NCBI RefSeq assembly: GCF_026262505.1 | Contig: NC_067207.1 | Span: 19,870,082-19,934,081 of the forward strand | Length of the DNA stretch: 64,000 nt | DNA from: Trichomonas vaginalis G3 | Taxonomy: Eukaryota > Parabasalia > Trichomonadida > Trichomonadidae | Direction: 5' to 3' | In this document: positions 1 through 9,123 of the stretch, piece after piece | How positions within the stretch are numbered: the first letter of the stretch is position 1 | Layout of the letters: each line of letters begins with the position of its first letter | The notes under the pieces: generated by a model | What the model saw: the letters and a program-made list of their open reading frames with translations, nothing else | Databases searched by the model: none | Told to the model about the DNA's origin: nothing | Made by a program: the position numbers and the translations under genes

Positions 1-513
1 GTTGAGAACGACATAGACGGCGAACTTGAAGGAGCTCAAATCACAATTGCAACCAAAATTGCAGGAGTCAAGGAACAGATAGCTCCACTTAAAGCTACCA
101 AAGCTACTCTTGACCTCATGGATAGTTACCGTTTAGATGTCAAGAGTGGAATAAGACAATTAAAATTAAAACTTCTAAACTACGAAGCTATACTCCAAAA
201 GTTAGCAGAAATGAGAAGACTTTACCAGAGCTACTTACATGTAAGGGACTTACCTTCAAGCAGTCCGACCAAAGATGAATTTTCTGACATTGTCCCAATT
301 TTGTCCGAAAGTCAGCTCAGATGTTTCGAACTGCTCCCAACATATCCGGAATATGAACGTTTGCCTGAACTCTTCCGCAATCTCAAAAAACGTTTTTTGG
401 TTCTCATGTTCCAAACTTTTATCGGAAGAGACAACAAACGTTCAGAAGAAGAACAAGATATTATTTTAAACTTGTTGTATGACTTAACCGTCATAACAAG
501 CTTTTTGAAGTAA
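1..513 (+). CDS. helical hypothetical protein, 5' partial
   Basis: The reading frame is open from the first base of the window, so the start lies upstream; an internal ATG at 118 is in the same frame. The visible 170 residues are rich in Lys, Glu, Leu and Gln with heptad-like spacing, suggesting a helical or coiled-coil protein. No catalytic motif is seen. It is followed 33 bases later by the HNH-type gene on the same strand, and both have less AT-rich codons than the Mavericks to the right. Ownership (host, or left part of element B) cannot be decided. Function unknown. Confidence 0.55.
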   Translation, partial: VENDIDGELEGAQITIATKIAGVKEQIAPLKATKATLDLMDSYRLDVKSGIRQLKLKLLNYEAILQKLAEMRRLYQSYLHVRDLPSSSPTKDEFSDIVPILSESQLRCFELLPTYPEYERLPELFRNLKKRFLVLMFQTFIGRDNKRSEEEQDIILNLLYDLTVITSFLK

Positions 514-545
514 AACCGTCATTCTCAAACCACTTCATTTTTTCG

Positions 546-1238
546 ATGTCCGAACAAGCACCGAAGCCAAACTCAATGGCAGATGTCCTTTCAAGGTTGT
601 CAGACAAGCGCCCAGTTCAAATTCAAATTGCCCAATTGAACGCTCATCTGTCAAACACCATTAAGACTCTCCAAAGTAGTCTTATGGAAGAGATAACCAA
701 TCTCAAAGTCGAAGTCCTCACGAACCAAGCTTCCAATAAGAAAGTCCTGAACGATTTCGCGGAAACCTTGCGCCAATACAACATAGAGAACCAAAACCTT
801 GCCCAACTCATCTACCGTTTCTTCGAAGAGATTGACACCATCTGGGCGGCACTCGGAAAGGACAGAACCTCCAACACCGTAATTCGTGAGTACCAAATTC
901 AAGAAGGAATTTTCGAGGAAGAAGAGGAAGAAGAGGAAGAAGAGAAACACGAAGAAGTTCCTGAAGCCGCTACATGGGCAACCCTTGTTGCCGATGACGC
1001 TTATGAAATTTCCCAACCCTACCCATACAAAATCCGCAACAAGGAGACCGGCAAGGTTCTTACCCCAGTCCTCAACAACTTGGGACACTTGAACCTTACC
1101 CTTCGAAATTACGGTTCAATTTCCATGGGAAAGCTTGTCGGTATGCAATGGGTTCCAAATCCAAACAAGAAGACGAGGGTCAGACACATTGACGGTGACC
1201 AGCTCAACAACCGTAAGGAGAACCTCGAGTGGTTCTAA
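546..1238 (+). CDS. coiled-coil protein with acidic run and C-terminal HNH-type domain
   Basis: 230 residues. Residues 1-115 look helical. A run of ten or more Glu lies near residues 123-135. The last ~40 residues match the HNH_3/homing-endonuclease pattern: GKLVGMQWVPNPNKK, then VRHIDGDQLNNRKENLEW, with the protein ending one residue later. In phage and homing-endonuclease families this block binds or cuts DNA; here it stands alone at the C-terminus, so DNA binding is the safer inference. The start is ATG, preceded by TTCATTTTTTCG, which resembles the Trichomonas initiator (TCA then pyrimidine, A/T). Codons are less AT-rich than in the Mavericks. The domain call is fairly sure; the role is not. 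Confidence 0.7.
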   Translation: MSEQAPKPNSMADVLSRLSDKRPVQIQIAQLNAHLSNTIKTLQSSLMEEITNLKVEVLTNQASNKKVLNDFAETLRQYNIENQNLAQLIYRFFEEIDTIWAALGKDRTSNTVIREYQIQEGIFEEEEEEEEEEKHEEVPEAATWATLVADDAYEISQPYPYKIRNKETGKVLTPVLNNLGHLNLTLRNYGSISMGKLVGMQWVPNPNKKTRVRHIDGDQLNNRKENLEWF

Positions 1239-1287
1239 GAGTAAAAAAATTTTATTTTAGGGGGAAACCCCGAGTAAATTTAGGTGT

Positions 1288-1554
1288 TTAGTTCATTAAG
1301 TAGGTTAAATTAAGGGTAATTTGGACAATTAGCTCCCGACCTCTGAATTGGGCTCTTTCGTTATCTTCCCAGTTGCGTAGGAGGTCGTCCCAGAGGAGTT
1401 GGTAGAATTGCCAATCCAAGGACGATTTGTCCTCCCAAGCATTGAGGATGTACTGCTCGTAGAGTCTCATGACCTCTGCCTTGCACCAGACACCCTCTCC
1501 CTTGGAACGTAAGGCTTCTTCGAGGTGCTCGAATGCGATTGGCTGCTTGACCAT
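1288..1554 (-). CDS. small Trp-rich hypothetical protein
   Basis: 88 residues from the first ATG; a longer frame would need a GTG start, which I do not accept in this eukaryote. The sequence has five Trp and many acidic residues (AWEDKSSLDWQFYQLLWDD) and looks helical. It is divergent from the gene at 1585 with about 30 bases between starts, and converges on the HNH-type gene. No family recognised. Confidence 0.4.
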   Translation of the reverse strand: MVKQPIAFEHLEEALRSKGEGVWCKAEVMRLYEQYILNAWEDKSSLDWQFYQLLWDDLLRNWEDNERAQFRGRELIVQITLNLTYLMN

Positions 1555-1584
1555 CCGAAATGACACTTTTTGTCCGTTTGGTCA

Positions 1585-1830
1585 ATGTTCGTGTCTCGTG
1601 CCATAGTCGACGAAAATACAGACAAACAGGTTATATATGAGTTTGAGACCAAGAATGGTGTAACTCGACCTGTCCGATTCAAAGACTCCGAGGGCGACCA
1701 TGAAATTAAACGGAAATTAGCTAGGAAGGAATATAAAATGGACTGGTTGCCACCACCTCCACCTCCACCACCTTTACCTGTTCCTCAAGTAAATAAGCCT
1801 TTCCCGTTCCCAAGAATTCCCACATTTTAA
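1585..1830 (+). CDS. small basic protein with polyproline tract
   Basis: 81 residues from ATG 1585; upstream in-frame TTG was not taken as a start. The N-terminal half reads as a small folded stretch (VIYEFETKNGVTRPVRFKD); it is followed by a basic segment and an almost unbroken run of Pro near residues 56-63, ending PFPFPRIPTF. Polyproline tracts often bind SH3, WW or profilin-like partners, but no partner is suggested here. It converges on the decayed polymerase gene of element B. Confidence 0.4.
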   Translation: MFVSRAIVDENTDKQVIYEFETKNGVTRPVRFKDSEGDHEIKRKLARKEYKMDWLPPPPPPPPLPVPQVNKPFPFPRIPTF

Positions 1831-1852
1831 TTCAAATTCGAATAAAAATTTT

Positions 1853-3939
1853 TTATTTCATGCAATGTTTAACTATTTCACCATCTTCTTTAACACCCCA
1901 GTACTTACGCTTGGAGAGGACATGAACTTCGGTGAAAATTTTGTCCAATTTGAATTGACCCATCTTCTCACCGACTAAACCCATTTCAATGAGTTTGTTG
2001 TATCCTTCTTCGTTCGTCATGAGTGCGTCAATGTTCTCATAGTAAACCTTGACTTTCGATTTGACTTCCGAGAAGAACTCATTGTAGTTGTCAAGGACTG
2101 CCTTTGCGAACTGAGGGTAAGACCAATGTTCGACAATAGGTTTTAATGTGGTTACTAAGCCACTTTGACCTTGAGTGAATTCGTACTTCAAAACAAAAGG
2201 AGAAAACCTTTCAACAAAGTTGTCGACCTTCTCATAATGTTTACTCTTCATCTCTTGAGGTTTCTTAATGGAATATCCCCATGTCGAATTCATAAGCAAT
2301 TTGAGTGTCATTGCAAGTTTGGGGTTTGAAGCTTTCCTAATATCATACAGTTGTTGTATGACTTTTCCAACTGTATAGTTCCTTCCCGGGAACTCACCAT
2401 CTTCGTTTGGAATTCCAGTCGGAATATATTGGACAAACCTCATGTATGCAGCGTTAAGGTCGACATAGTATATCTTTTCATCTGAGTCGAACTTGTCGCA
2501 ACCAATTGGTCCAGTTTGTGGAAATTCAAGTGAGTCTCTTATCTTCTGAGAAACTTCTCCTGTTATCTCATAAACATCGTCGAAGCAACCTGTTTCATAT
2601 AAAACCTTCTGACCTAACTCAGATGCTCTCCAATACAATTTGACGTCAATTGGATGTCTCAATGGAAGTTTGTTTATAGCATCTTGAAGTTCTTGCAACC
2701 TCATTGGAAGTTCTTCTGGTTCAGGTTGGTATCCGAACAATCCAACTCCTTGTGGAATTGTGTACTTCTTTTGTACTAGAACTTTGTCTGGAACAACTTT
2801 TGGTCTTGCTAACAATGAAAAGTTTGTTTCGTCTTTTGGTACAAAAGTTTCTGTCAGCTTGTCATCTGGAATTGGTTCCAACAAACCTTTCTCGAAAAGA
2901 ATGTTTACAGCTCTGACAATGTTGCACTTGCCTTTTCCGAACAATGGGTTTGTAAGACTTTCGTTCAACATGAAGTGGTTGTGGACAATTACAATCTTCA
3001 ACCATGGCAATTTGAAGTCAACAACATAGTCGTCATGTGAAGAACCTTTAGCTGTAGGTATGTTGACTCGGATATTGACATTTGCCAACGGTGCAATTTT
3101 TGCCAATTGACCTCTGAGAATGTACCTTGTCTTCACACATGACTCAAGATACTTCATTTTCTCATCTGTAACAAGACCAGAGTTCCTGAGACATGTAAGA
3201 ATACAAGGTTCATTGACAATTGTTTCAATTGAATTGTAAATTCCATACCTTGTCAAGTCAATGTCAGACTTATTTCTGAAGGGAAGTATCCAGCATGTTG
3301 TCTGACTGCTTGAGGGTTAGGTTGGTACCATTCGAACTTGACACTTGCAATTCCTTCAATTGCATTCAAAATGTCTGAGTCGGAGTCAACCATTTGTTTC
3401 TTCTTTGTAGTCTTGAAAGCGTCAAGAAGTTTTGCGGCTGTTTGTTCATTGCCATGTGCATAGTAAATGTGACCATCCAAATCTGTTATGGTCAATCTGA
3501 GATTGTGTCCTTTCTTATTTCCGTCTTGTATGGCAGCAAGTACACCCTGAAGCCTTCTTTGTTCTTTCCTTCGTCAAAGTTTACTGTAAAGGTTCGACCA
3601 GATGTAATTTGACTTCTAACTTCACGATACTTTTCATATGCATATCTTGTTCTTTCCATGGGAGCATGTGTGTCTTCACCTTTTCCTTTTTTCCTTCTCA
3701 AAGGATGCAATTGTTCGTCATGTTTCCAGTAGAATCTGGCAAAGCCGTCGTGTCCTTCAACTTGAGGTTCTAACATCGAAAGGCATGTCCATAAGACGTT
3801 CTTCTTCTAACCTCTCTAGTCTGTTTGGATAATTTGCACGTGCTGTTTCCAAATCCATTTCGTAGCGAAGACCAGACAATTTGTCATAGACTTTTATGGG
3901 TCTTCCCTTCCTATATTTAAATTCTTCGAAACTCTCCAA
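1853..3939 (-). pseudogene. family B DNA polymerase of element B, broken
   Basis: Decayed gene of a protein-primed-type family B DNA polymerase, the replicase of Polintons. Recognisable blocks: an N-terminal segment with HNHFMLNE (compare DHYMLNE in the E1 polymerase), a palm motif A-like YYVDLNAAY, a motif B-like LLMNSTWGYS, and the closing block GQFKLDKIF before a KRKYWG stretch. It sits upstream of small minus-strand genes in the same orientation. Sequence similarity to the E1/E3 polymerases is low, marking a different Maverick lineage. Contains several breaks. Confidence 0.65.
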
Positions 3940-4033
3940 CCATATCTTTGCAACTCTGCTTTTATTCTAGCAGACTTTCTATCCATTCTATATGGGGGCA
4001 TTTTTATAAAAATAAAAAAATATTTTTTTCTCT

Positions 4034-4195
4034 TTACTTTACATAACCGCCTGCTGCCATAAGTCTTTGACGCCAACCCATACCAGCTAATGAAGGTTGA
4101 CTTGGTTTAGTTTCCAAACTAAACTTTGGTTTTGGTTTATCTTCAGTTTTTGGTTTCTCTTCTTCTATCGTTTTTCGTCACTTTTCGTTCCTCTG
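4034..4195 (-). pseudogene. fragment of a small Lys/Pro-rich gene of element B
   Basis: A minus-strand stretch whose codons spell a Lys/Pro/Glu-rich segment followed by SLAGMGWRQRLMAAGGYVK and a stop. The final Gly/Ala-rich, slightly basic tail resembles small virion-associated proteins seen elsewhere in the window. No convincing start is visible, so it may be the end of a broken gene. Function unknown. Confidence 0.25.
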
Positions 4196-4198
4196 ACT

Positions 4199-4453
4199 TT
4201 ACTTCACTTGCAGGAAAGTTGTGTCGTCAACATCTTCATAAATATCATATGCCATTTGTTTTTGTTTTCCTTTCAACTTTTTGTGTTTGTTGTAAAGTTT
4301 AGAATATTTCGACTCTAAGTCAATGAGATGTTCTATAATGAACTGTTGGTCAGTGAAGTAAACTTTTCCATCTGTTGTCTCGAAAGCTCCTTCAGACTTC
4401 AATATTTTTATTTGTGAGAGTCTGTTTCTTTTTTGAGATACTAGCCGTTCCAT
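4199..4453 (-). CDS. small coiled-coil protein of element B
   Basis: 84 residues from an ATG start, very rich in Lys, Leu, Gln and Glu. Residues 40-70 (LESKYSKLYNKHKKLKGKQ) look like a coiled coil, and the tail is acidic. It is one of several short minus-strand genes packed end to end between the polymerase and the virion-like gene. No family recognised; a small structural or regulatory protein of the element is a guess. Confidence 0.45.
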   Translation of the reverse strand: MERLVSQKRNRLSQIKILKSEGAFETTDGKVYFTDQQFIIEHLIDLESKYSKLYNKHKKLKGKQKQMAYDIYEDVDDTTFLQVK

Positions 4454-4476
4454 TTTTATGAAAAGTGACTTTGTAG

Positions 4477-4617
4477 TTAGGGTTTTGTATTTCCAGACCT
4501 GGCACTTTCTATTATTGAATTTTTCTCTTCATCTGTAAGTTCTTTGACAGGTTTTGACAATGGTTCTGAACTTTTTGTTTGTGGTGTCAAATCTACCGTT
4601 TCAACTTCTTCGGTCAT
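4477..4617 (-). CDS. 46-residue acidic peptide, element B
   Basis: Short ATG-to-stop frame, acidic at the N-terminus (MTEEVETVDL) and Ser/Lys-rich later. It is kept because it fits the tight series of minus-strand genes here, and because the start is preceded (reading that strand) by CTGAGATGAA, also found before the next small gene upstream. Coding status is uncertain. Confidence 0.3.
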   Translation of the reverse strand: MTEEVETVDLTPQTKSSEPLSKPVKELTDEEKNSIIESARSGNTKP

Positions 4618-4636
4618 TTCATCTCAGTAAAAAATT

Positions 4637-4789
4637 TTAGTTTGGTTTGTTTTCAACTGGTTGTTGTGTTTTTTTAAGTCGGTCTAAAACTTCCTGAGGT
4701 ATAGGAAGAATTGACAAACACGTTGTGTAACTGCTGGAAGTCGACAAATCCATCTTGAACCCATTTTGTCTCAATGCTGTATTGTTCAT
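4637..4789 (-). CDS. 50-residue peptide, element B
   Basis: Short ATG-to-stop frame with middle PIPQEVLDRLKKTQQPV and no recognisable domain. The bases before its start (reading the minus strand, a stretch of T then CTGAGATGAA) repeat those before the 46-residue gene at 4617, suggesting a common short leader or promoter and supporting both as real small genes. Function unknown. Confidence 0.3.
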   Translation of the reverse strand: MNNTALRQNGFKMDLSTSSSYTTCLSILPIPQEVLDRLKKTQQPVENKPN

Positions 4790-4808
4790 TTCATCTCAGT
4801 AAAAAACT

Positions 4809-5208
4809 TTACATTCCCCACGTTTGAGGCGGTTGAGGTTGGTTATTGTTTACCCACTGTTGTGCATGGTTATATCCTCTGTTAAAGAATCTTTCACCTT
4901 GGTCCATATAGTGTCCTGCTTGGTTATAGTAGTCATTTGCTTTGTTATAATAGTTTCCTGCTTGTCTTCCTACATTGTCCATCCATCCTTGAACTTTTCT
5001 CTTGTTTCAGGATTTGGAATAAGATTTGTTGCATCTCGTGCTACCTCCCAACCTTTCTGTACAGTTTGTATAATAGGTTGTGCTTTCTCTTTCAGTATAC
5101 CTAATGTACTCAAAATCTTCCTTCCAACCCAAATACACCTCTGGCTATTGTTCCCACTGCGGGTAAAAATCTGGATGCAACTCCTGCTAACGCGCCAAAT
5201 AAACCCAT
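4809..5208 (-). pseudogene. small virion-like gene (Gly-rich amphipathic N-terminus), broken
   Basis: Minus-strand gene opening MGLFGALAGVASRFLPAVG, an amphipathic Gly/Ala/Phe-rich start like those of small inner-capsid or membrane-active proteins of adeno-like viruses; the gene at 62970 in element D starts in the same style (MGFFSKIGNFF). The later part is rich in Tyr, Asn, Gln and Gly. The copy is broken. It sits back to back with the integrase start at 5226. The role is inferred from composition only. Confidence 0.4.
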
Positions 5209-5225
5209 TTCTTATGGGTTAAAAA

Positions 5226-5353
5226 ATGACGAATCCAAACAAGGACCCCTATGTTTCTAAAGCGACAAAGAAAGCACTCATGGTAAAAATCTTTAGTTCA
5301 ACACCAAATGCTTGGTTTATGGATATCTTGGAAAACATTCCGAGGTATAGAGA
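5226..5353 (+). pseudogene. 5' fragment of a Maverick integrase (element B)
   Basis: Starts at ATG 5226 and reads into IFSSTPNAWFMDILENIP, which lines up with IYSNTPDAYQFDTLIQ at the beginning of the RVE-type catalytic core of the E1 integrase, including the first catalytic Asp. The reading is cut by the terminal repeat of E1 at 5354, so this is the left remnant of an integrase gene hit by E1. The other part is not in the window. Confidence 0.55.
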
Positions 5354-5631
5354 AGTTAGTATCCCTAACTTGGGTACGGCGGCACTGCGTTCCACCTTAT
5401 CCAAGTTAACGGTTTGACACTTTACGAAACCGGTAACGTATATTTTACAACACAACCATAACACCAACTTAACCTTAAATATTTACAAAACCATCTGACA
5501 CATAAATGATTTCACTAACGATTTCACTAACTACTTCACTAACGACTTCACTAACGAATTCCCTACCGTCCTCACTAAATAAAAATAACCTTATTTTTAT
5601 TTTTTTAAATTTTTTATTTCATTACAAAGAC
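5354..5631 (+). repeat. left terminal inverted repeat region of E1
   Basis: From the AGTTAGTATCCC tip inward: a 41-base stem-loop (5367-5407), the conserved block GGTTTGACACTTTACG, then GTATATTTTACAACACAACC and CCTTAAATATTTAC, all found inverted at 28263, 32415 and 60562. The inner part (about 5503-5580) is a run of short ACTAACGACTTC-like repeats, also seen inverted at 32200-32265 and 60335-60415. It separates the tip from the first gene at 5632. Confidence 0.85.
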
Positions 5632-6066
5632 ATGTCCGACTACATTTACTATGACTCTTTCCCAGAACGTTTCCGTGAACTATTCAAAACTCAAGTAAAA
5701 CTGAGAAACATGCATTTTAACAAAGACAGACCCATTGACGATGAAAGAAACCCTGAATATATTACAATCCCTTATGACGCAAAGTTCATTGCATACATTC
5801 CTTATGGTCGCAGAGGAACGAAAACTATTTCAACAAAGAACAAAAATTATTTCTGGAGCGATGAAGAAAATTGCCTTATCTACATAAATGCATACTTAAA
5901 TAAAGCTACATATTGTACAAAAGAAGGTTGGACTGGATTTGAGCTCTACATATACGACGACGATGGAAACAGACGTTGTGTATACCCATACGATAATATG
6001 TACCATTGTTTTCATCAAGCATTAAACGAATACATAGTCAGTAAGGGTCTCATTCCTGCTGAGTAG
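5632..6066 (+). CDS. 144-residue Maverick hypothetical protein, end-proximal
   Basis: Start set at ATG 5632 (MSDYIYYDSFPERF) because the sister copy in E2 (31712-32146) has the same start; the in-frame sequence further upstream only translates the terminal repeat. The protein is Tyr- and Asp-rich with a compact alternating pattern and no known motif. It is the first gene inside the capsid-side terminal repeat in E1 and E2, whereas E3 has a different gene (60049) in this slot. Downstream, at about 6088, a remnant reading TGTTCTGTCAT matches the start of that alternative gene on the other strand, a trace of a cassette exchange. Confidence 0.6.
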   Translation: MSDYIYYDSFPERFRELFKTQVKLRNMHFNKDRPIDDERNPEYITIPYDAKFIAYIPYGRRGTKTISTKNKNYFWSDEENCLIYINAYLNKATYCTKEGWTGFELYIYDDDGNRRCVYPYDNMYHCFHQALNEYIVSKGLIPAE

Positions 6067-6170
6067 AAATGTTATATTTTTGTTCTGTCATTTATATAAA
6101 AATAAACGTTCTCGCTAAATAATAAAATAAACTTAAAAATAAACGTTGTCAGAGGTGAAAAAATAAATTT

Positions 6171-6219
6171 AGGTGAAGTGGTGAAATCTCACCTCTTTTT
6201 TCACCTCTTTTTTCACCCT
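6171..6219. repeat. intergenic word palindrome (GGTGA type)
   Basis: AGGTGAAGTGGTGAAATCTCACC followed by two further TCACC words spaced by T-rich runs. One of fifteen copies of the same design in the window, all at gene ends. It may act as a 3'-end or terminator structure; see the finding on this family. Confidence 0.6.
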
Positions 6220-6220
6220 A

Positions 6221-6249
6221 GCCGCAAAGCGGCTCTGACCCTTTGGGTC
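6221..6249. repeat. GC-rich double-hairpin mini-element
   Basis: Two perfect 13-base hairpins three bases apart: GCCGC-AAA-GCGGC and GACCC-TTT-GGGTC. The matching junctions in E2 (near 31560) and E3 (near 59900) run straight from AATTCAAC into GGGTGAAAAA without it, so it was gained or lost between copies. Confidence 0.7.
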
Positions 6250-6265
6250 TGTTGAATTCATTGCT

Positions 6266-6502
6266 TTATAACTCTCTTCCTTTCTCCAACTCTTCTAACT
6301 TCTTCTTAAGTTCAGCAATGTTGTCCTCATGAAGTTTAATCTTCCTTAATATACCTTCTCTATCTAATGGTTGCTTTATCTTTCTAAACTGAACTCTACC
6401 ATCCTTCATAGTATGAACGTAAAAACCTTCTGGAACCGCTCCTGATTTAATGTATTCTACCAAAAATTTTTGTTTCATTGCTTCAGTGACTTTAGTCGTC
6501 AT
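6266..6502 (-). CDS. 78-residue Maverick protein with C-terminal coiled coil
   Basis: Conserved at 31311-31547 (E2) and 59649-59885 (E3), always next to the Pro/Thr-rich membrane protein gene on its inner side. The first half reads like a small domain (GFYVHTMKDGRVQFRKIKQP); the second half is a clear heptad coiled coil (IAELKKKLEELEKGREL). All three copies share the ATG. As a small protein of the capsid block it may be a virion or assembly factor, but no family is recognised. Confidence 0.65.
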   Translation of the reverse strand: MTTKVTEAMKQKFLVEYIKSGAVPEGFYVHTMKDGRVQFRKIKQPLDREGILRKIKLHEDNIAELKKKLEELEKGREL

Positions 6503-6550
6503 TTTACTCTAAATAAAATGTTCAAATAAAATAAAACTAACATTATTTTT

Positions 6551-7021
6551 TCAGTAAGGAAACGCAGGAGTTTTACGATTTATTTGAGGAGTAGGTTCTG
6601 GTTTAAATGTTGGAGTCGGTTTTGGAGTTGACTTTTGAACAGGAGTTTGTACTTTCATAGGTTCAGGAGTCATTGAAGGTGTTGTTTGTGAAGGCGTTGG
6701 TTTTGACGTTGGTTTTGGCGATGGTGTCGGAGTTTGTTCAAATTCAGCTACTTCAGTATTATTTATAACATTTGCTTTGTTTCTTTTCAACATCATTACT
6801 GCTCCTGCTGTAGCTAGCAAACCTAGTGGGAGACCATATCTTATATAAGGACTTGACCAAATGCTATTTTTGACAGGAGCTGGTGGAACACCTAACCTTG
6901 GTGAGACTGCTCTTTGCCATTGTGCAGCTCGTAAGAAATATTCAATAGGTGCTCCATAATCGTTTGGTAAAGTTTGTTTCACAGATGGTGAAGGTTCACG
7001 AGAGCTTGATGAAGAACTCAT
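6551..7021 (-). CDS. single-pass membrane protein with Pro/Thr-rich tail, virion-associated?
   Basis: 156 residues. Ser-rich N-terminus, a short conserved region (NDYGAPIEYFLRAAQWQRAV), one hydrophobic segment near residues 61-81 (LPLGLLATAGAVMMLKR) with basic residues after it, then a low-complexity Pro/Thr/Lys tail with PTPSPKPT-like repeats ending RKTPAFPY. A membrane anchor plus an extended tail suits a minor virion or envelope-interacting protein. Copies at 30805 and 59142 differ mainly in repeat number. It lies directly downstream of the capsid gene on the same strand. Confidence 0.6.
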   Translation of the reverse strand: MSSSSSSREPSPSVKQTLPNDYGAPIEYFLRAAQWQRAVSPRLGVPPAPVKNSIWSSPYIRYGLPLGLLATAGAVMMLKRNKANVINNTEVAEFEQTPTPSPKPTSKPTPSQTTPSMTPEPMKVQTPVQKSTPKPTPTFKPEPTPQINRKTPAFPY

Positions 7022-7050
7022 TTATAAGCTTTAAAATAAACGTTCATCCT

Positions 7051-8622
7051 TTATTCCTCACTGTCGTCCGCTGCTAAGTTATAGTCGTCAAGTCTTATTA
7101 TTGGGATTCCATTAGCACGCACTTGTATGGCAAAGCAACAATCCCTCATAAATCCAATAAGTGGCTTTGGTACATTTTCAGTTGCTAGTTCAATAGGTCC
7201 TTTAACAGACAATTTGTATGTTATTGGAGCAGTAGATCTTTGACCTTGCTGGAAGCAAAAGTCCACTTCTGTTGGAAAACCACATAAGAAATGTGTGTTG
7301 TCATAGCTATCCCATTTTGTTCCACACTACCATCATCCACCAATGACCTCATAACATCTTCATTAAATCCAATCATATCATTGTTTGTATTGCAAGCGTT
7401 CGCAACCATTTCATAAAATACAGGTCCATATGATTTTTCAGGTTCTGCAGGCATATTTCATAAGCTCCATGGAAAGCTGAAGATATTTAAACTTAGGGTT
7501 CTCAAAATTAACATAATAGTTGTCTTTCTTTCTAAATAGTGCCCAAATACTTTTAACATTAATAGGCGTATAAGCTGCTGTAAATGTTGCACTTGAACTA
7601 TCTGTATTCTTTGAGAATGAACCGTCCATAGGAATCCAATCCATAACTTTAACAGGAAAACATAAAGCCTCGTTTGTATAATGTTCTACAAGTTCTGTTA
7701 TAAATGTTAGGGTCTAAAGAGAATGACTTTGGATGAATGAAACATTCATTAAAATCCATCTTTGTTTCGAAATAGTTGCTGGGTTACAGTTGTAATAGTA
7801 ACTGTTCCACTAGCTTCTACTGCCTTCGTTATCATAGTGAATGGTTCATTCCATGGAACAAATTTATTTGTCGGTGGATTTGAATCTGAAGCAAATGCAA
7901 CTTTAAGAGTTGGATTGAAAGCCAATGATATCATTTACAGATATAGATGTGCATTGTAAGGCGTCGCTACTGAACTTTACTTTAAGCTGAATGTTTCCTG
8001 CAAAAGCTGGAATAAATCGAATAGCTTCTAATGGAAGGAATCTTCTAACAGGAATTCTTAAACGAAGCTTAAAATCAAATGATTTTCCTGCTGTAATTGG
8101 ACCACTAACAATTTGTCCTGTTCTGCATGTTCCCGAATGACTCCATACATCTTTGTCGAGTCTTTGAAAAACATCGACTTTCTTTATTTGTTCGGTAGTT
8201 TGTGAGTTTGAAGTTATATATGCTTCTTCTCTTGCGTTGTCTTGAGAATATACGATACGACCATTTGCAAGGATTTGATATCCAGCAACTGCATAGAAAG
8301 CGTCATCGAAACCAATCCAAAATCCTGGTGGGTTTGTTTTATTGGAACCTGAACCAATTTCTTTATCTACAATAAATTGACCTTCCATTTTATACGTAAT
8401 GAATGTATTGTAAAGGTCCAACATATTTTCACCAGGAGGTGAGAGATTGAATGTTACCCATGTGTTATCTTTAGCAGTTCCAGGTTGTGATGGAATCTTT
8501 GCGTCAGAATATTTTCTATTAGTGTCACCAATTTGAACTGCATTGTCTATGATATCGAAATATGAGCGAATCTGATGAATATGCTCTGCTGGAGTAAATT
8601 CGTTTAACTGTTCGTTCTGCAT
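7051..8622 (-). pseudogene. major capsid protein gene, E1 copy, broken
   Basis: Copy of the gene that is open at 29200-30774 (E2) and 57537-59111 (E3), 524 codons in each. Size, position next to the penton-like gene and membrane protein, and the general Polinton gene order point to the double jelly-roll major capsid protein. This copy has several breaks and is not functional as read. The identification rests on context and length; a structure-based search of the intact copies would test it. Confidence 0.6.
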
Positions 8623-8649
8623 GTATTTACTTCAGATAAAAATATCTAT

Positions 8650-9078
8650 TTACTTCATTATTCTCACTCTTCTTCTTGGTATTCGTGGTGGAAGTTGTTT
8701 CTTGACATTTTCAATGAACTGTACATTCTCTTTTGTCTCAACTTCTTTCACTGGTGGGTCAGGGTTCTTTGACTCGGTTTGCTTTTCAATGAAATTCACG
8801 AACTTTGCAATAAGCTCTTGGTTCGTTATTGAAAGTACATCTGGCTTCTTTTCTTCTTGTTCTTTTGGTGGCTCAGTTTGTACAGAAGGTTTTATATGGG
8901 CTTCGCCCTCGGTGCCATGCACCTTAATGTTGTCGCTCTCTGTATTCGCTAATGGAACCTTTCTTTTTCTTACATATATTTTACCATCTTTACTCTGACT
9001 TACATAATAGAAAGGATGTTGTATTCCTCTGGCGTCATTTAATATAATAGACTCTCGTTCTGATTTTGACAAGCTCAT
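8650..9078 (-). CDS. 142-residue Lys-rich Maverick protein beside the capsid gene
   Basis: Orthologues at 28745 (E2) and 57075 (E3). It opens MSLSKSERESIILNDARG, then a basic patch (IYVRKRKVP), an acidic/Pro-rich linker that differs between copies, a helical block (NQELIAKFVNFIEKQ), and a strongly basic tail (PRIPRRRVRIMK). It lies between the capsid gene and a divergent Lys-rich gene. A basic-tailed small protein in the capsid block could contact DNA or the inner capsid. No family recognised. A GC-rich double hairpin lies inside the coding region. Confidence 0.6.
   Translation of the reverse strand: MSLSKSERESIILNDARGIQHPFYYVSQSKDGKIYVRKRKVPLANTESDNIKVHGTEGEAHIKPSVQTEPPKEQEEKKPDVLSITNQELIAKFVNFIEKQTESKNPDPPVKEVETKENVQFIENVKKQLPPRIPRRRVRIMK
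8898..8923. repeat. GC-rich double hairpin inside a coding region
   Basis: Hairpins GGGC-TTC-GCCC and GGTGC-CAT-GCACC, two bases apart, within the gene at 8650-9078. The E2 copy has the same pair (28900-28925). E3 has a different, non-hairpin sequence at that place, which varies the linker without touching the flanking conserved blocks. Confidence 0.6.
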
Positions 9079-9123
9079 TTTACATCGGTTAAAGTTTTAA
9101 TTTAGTTTTTTATCTACAGTCAA

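Larger units (their letters stand above)
1853..5353. mobile_element. Maverick/Polinton element B, divergent lineage, partial and broken
   Basis: Fossil part of a Maverick/Polinton unlike E1-E3. Supported by a family B DNA polymerase region (1853-3939), a string of small minus-strand genes, a short virion-like gene and the beginning of an integrase gene that stops at the terminal repeat of E1 at 5354. The left limit is not visible; the genes at 1-1830 may belong to it. It carries several breaks and is interrupted by E1. Its polymerase and integrase differ strongly from those of E1/E3, so it is a separate lineage and probably older here. Confidence 0.65.

Noticed and set aside
651-1088. 145-codon minus-strand frame opposite the HNH-type gene
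   Set aside because: Its hydrophobic run is the reverse of the Glu tract; shadow.
3253-3776. Several short overlapping minus-strand frames as separate compact genes
   Set aside because: They start with TTG or other non-ATG codons and lie inside the polymerase region of element B; treated as one decayed gene.
4824-5222. 132-codon plus-strand frame
   Set aside because: Antisense of the Gly-rich virion-like gene at 4809-5208; the plus-strand protein is a hydrophobic shadow.
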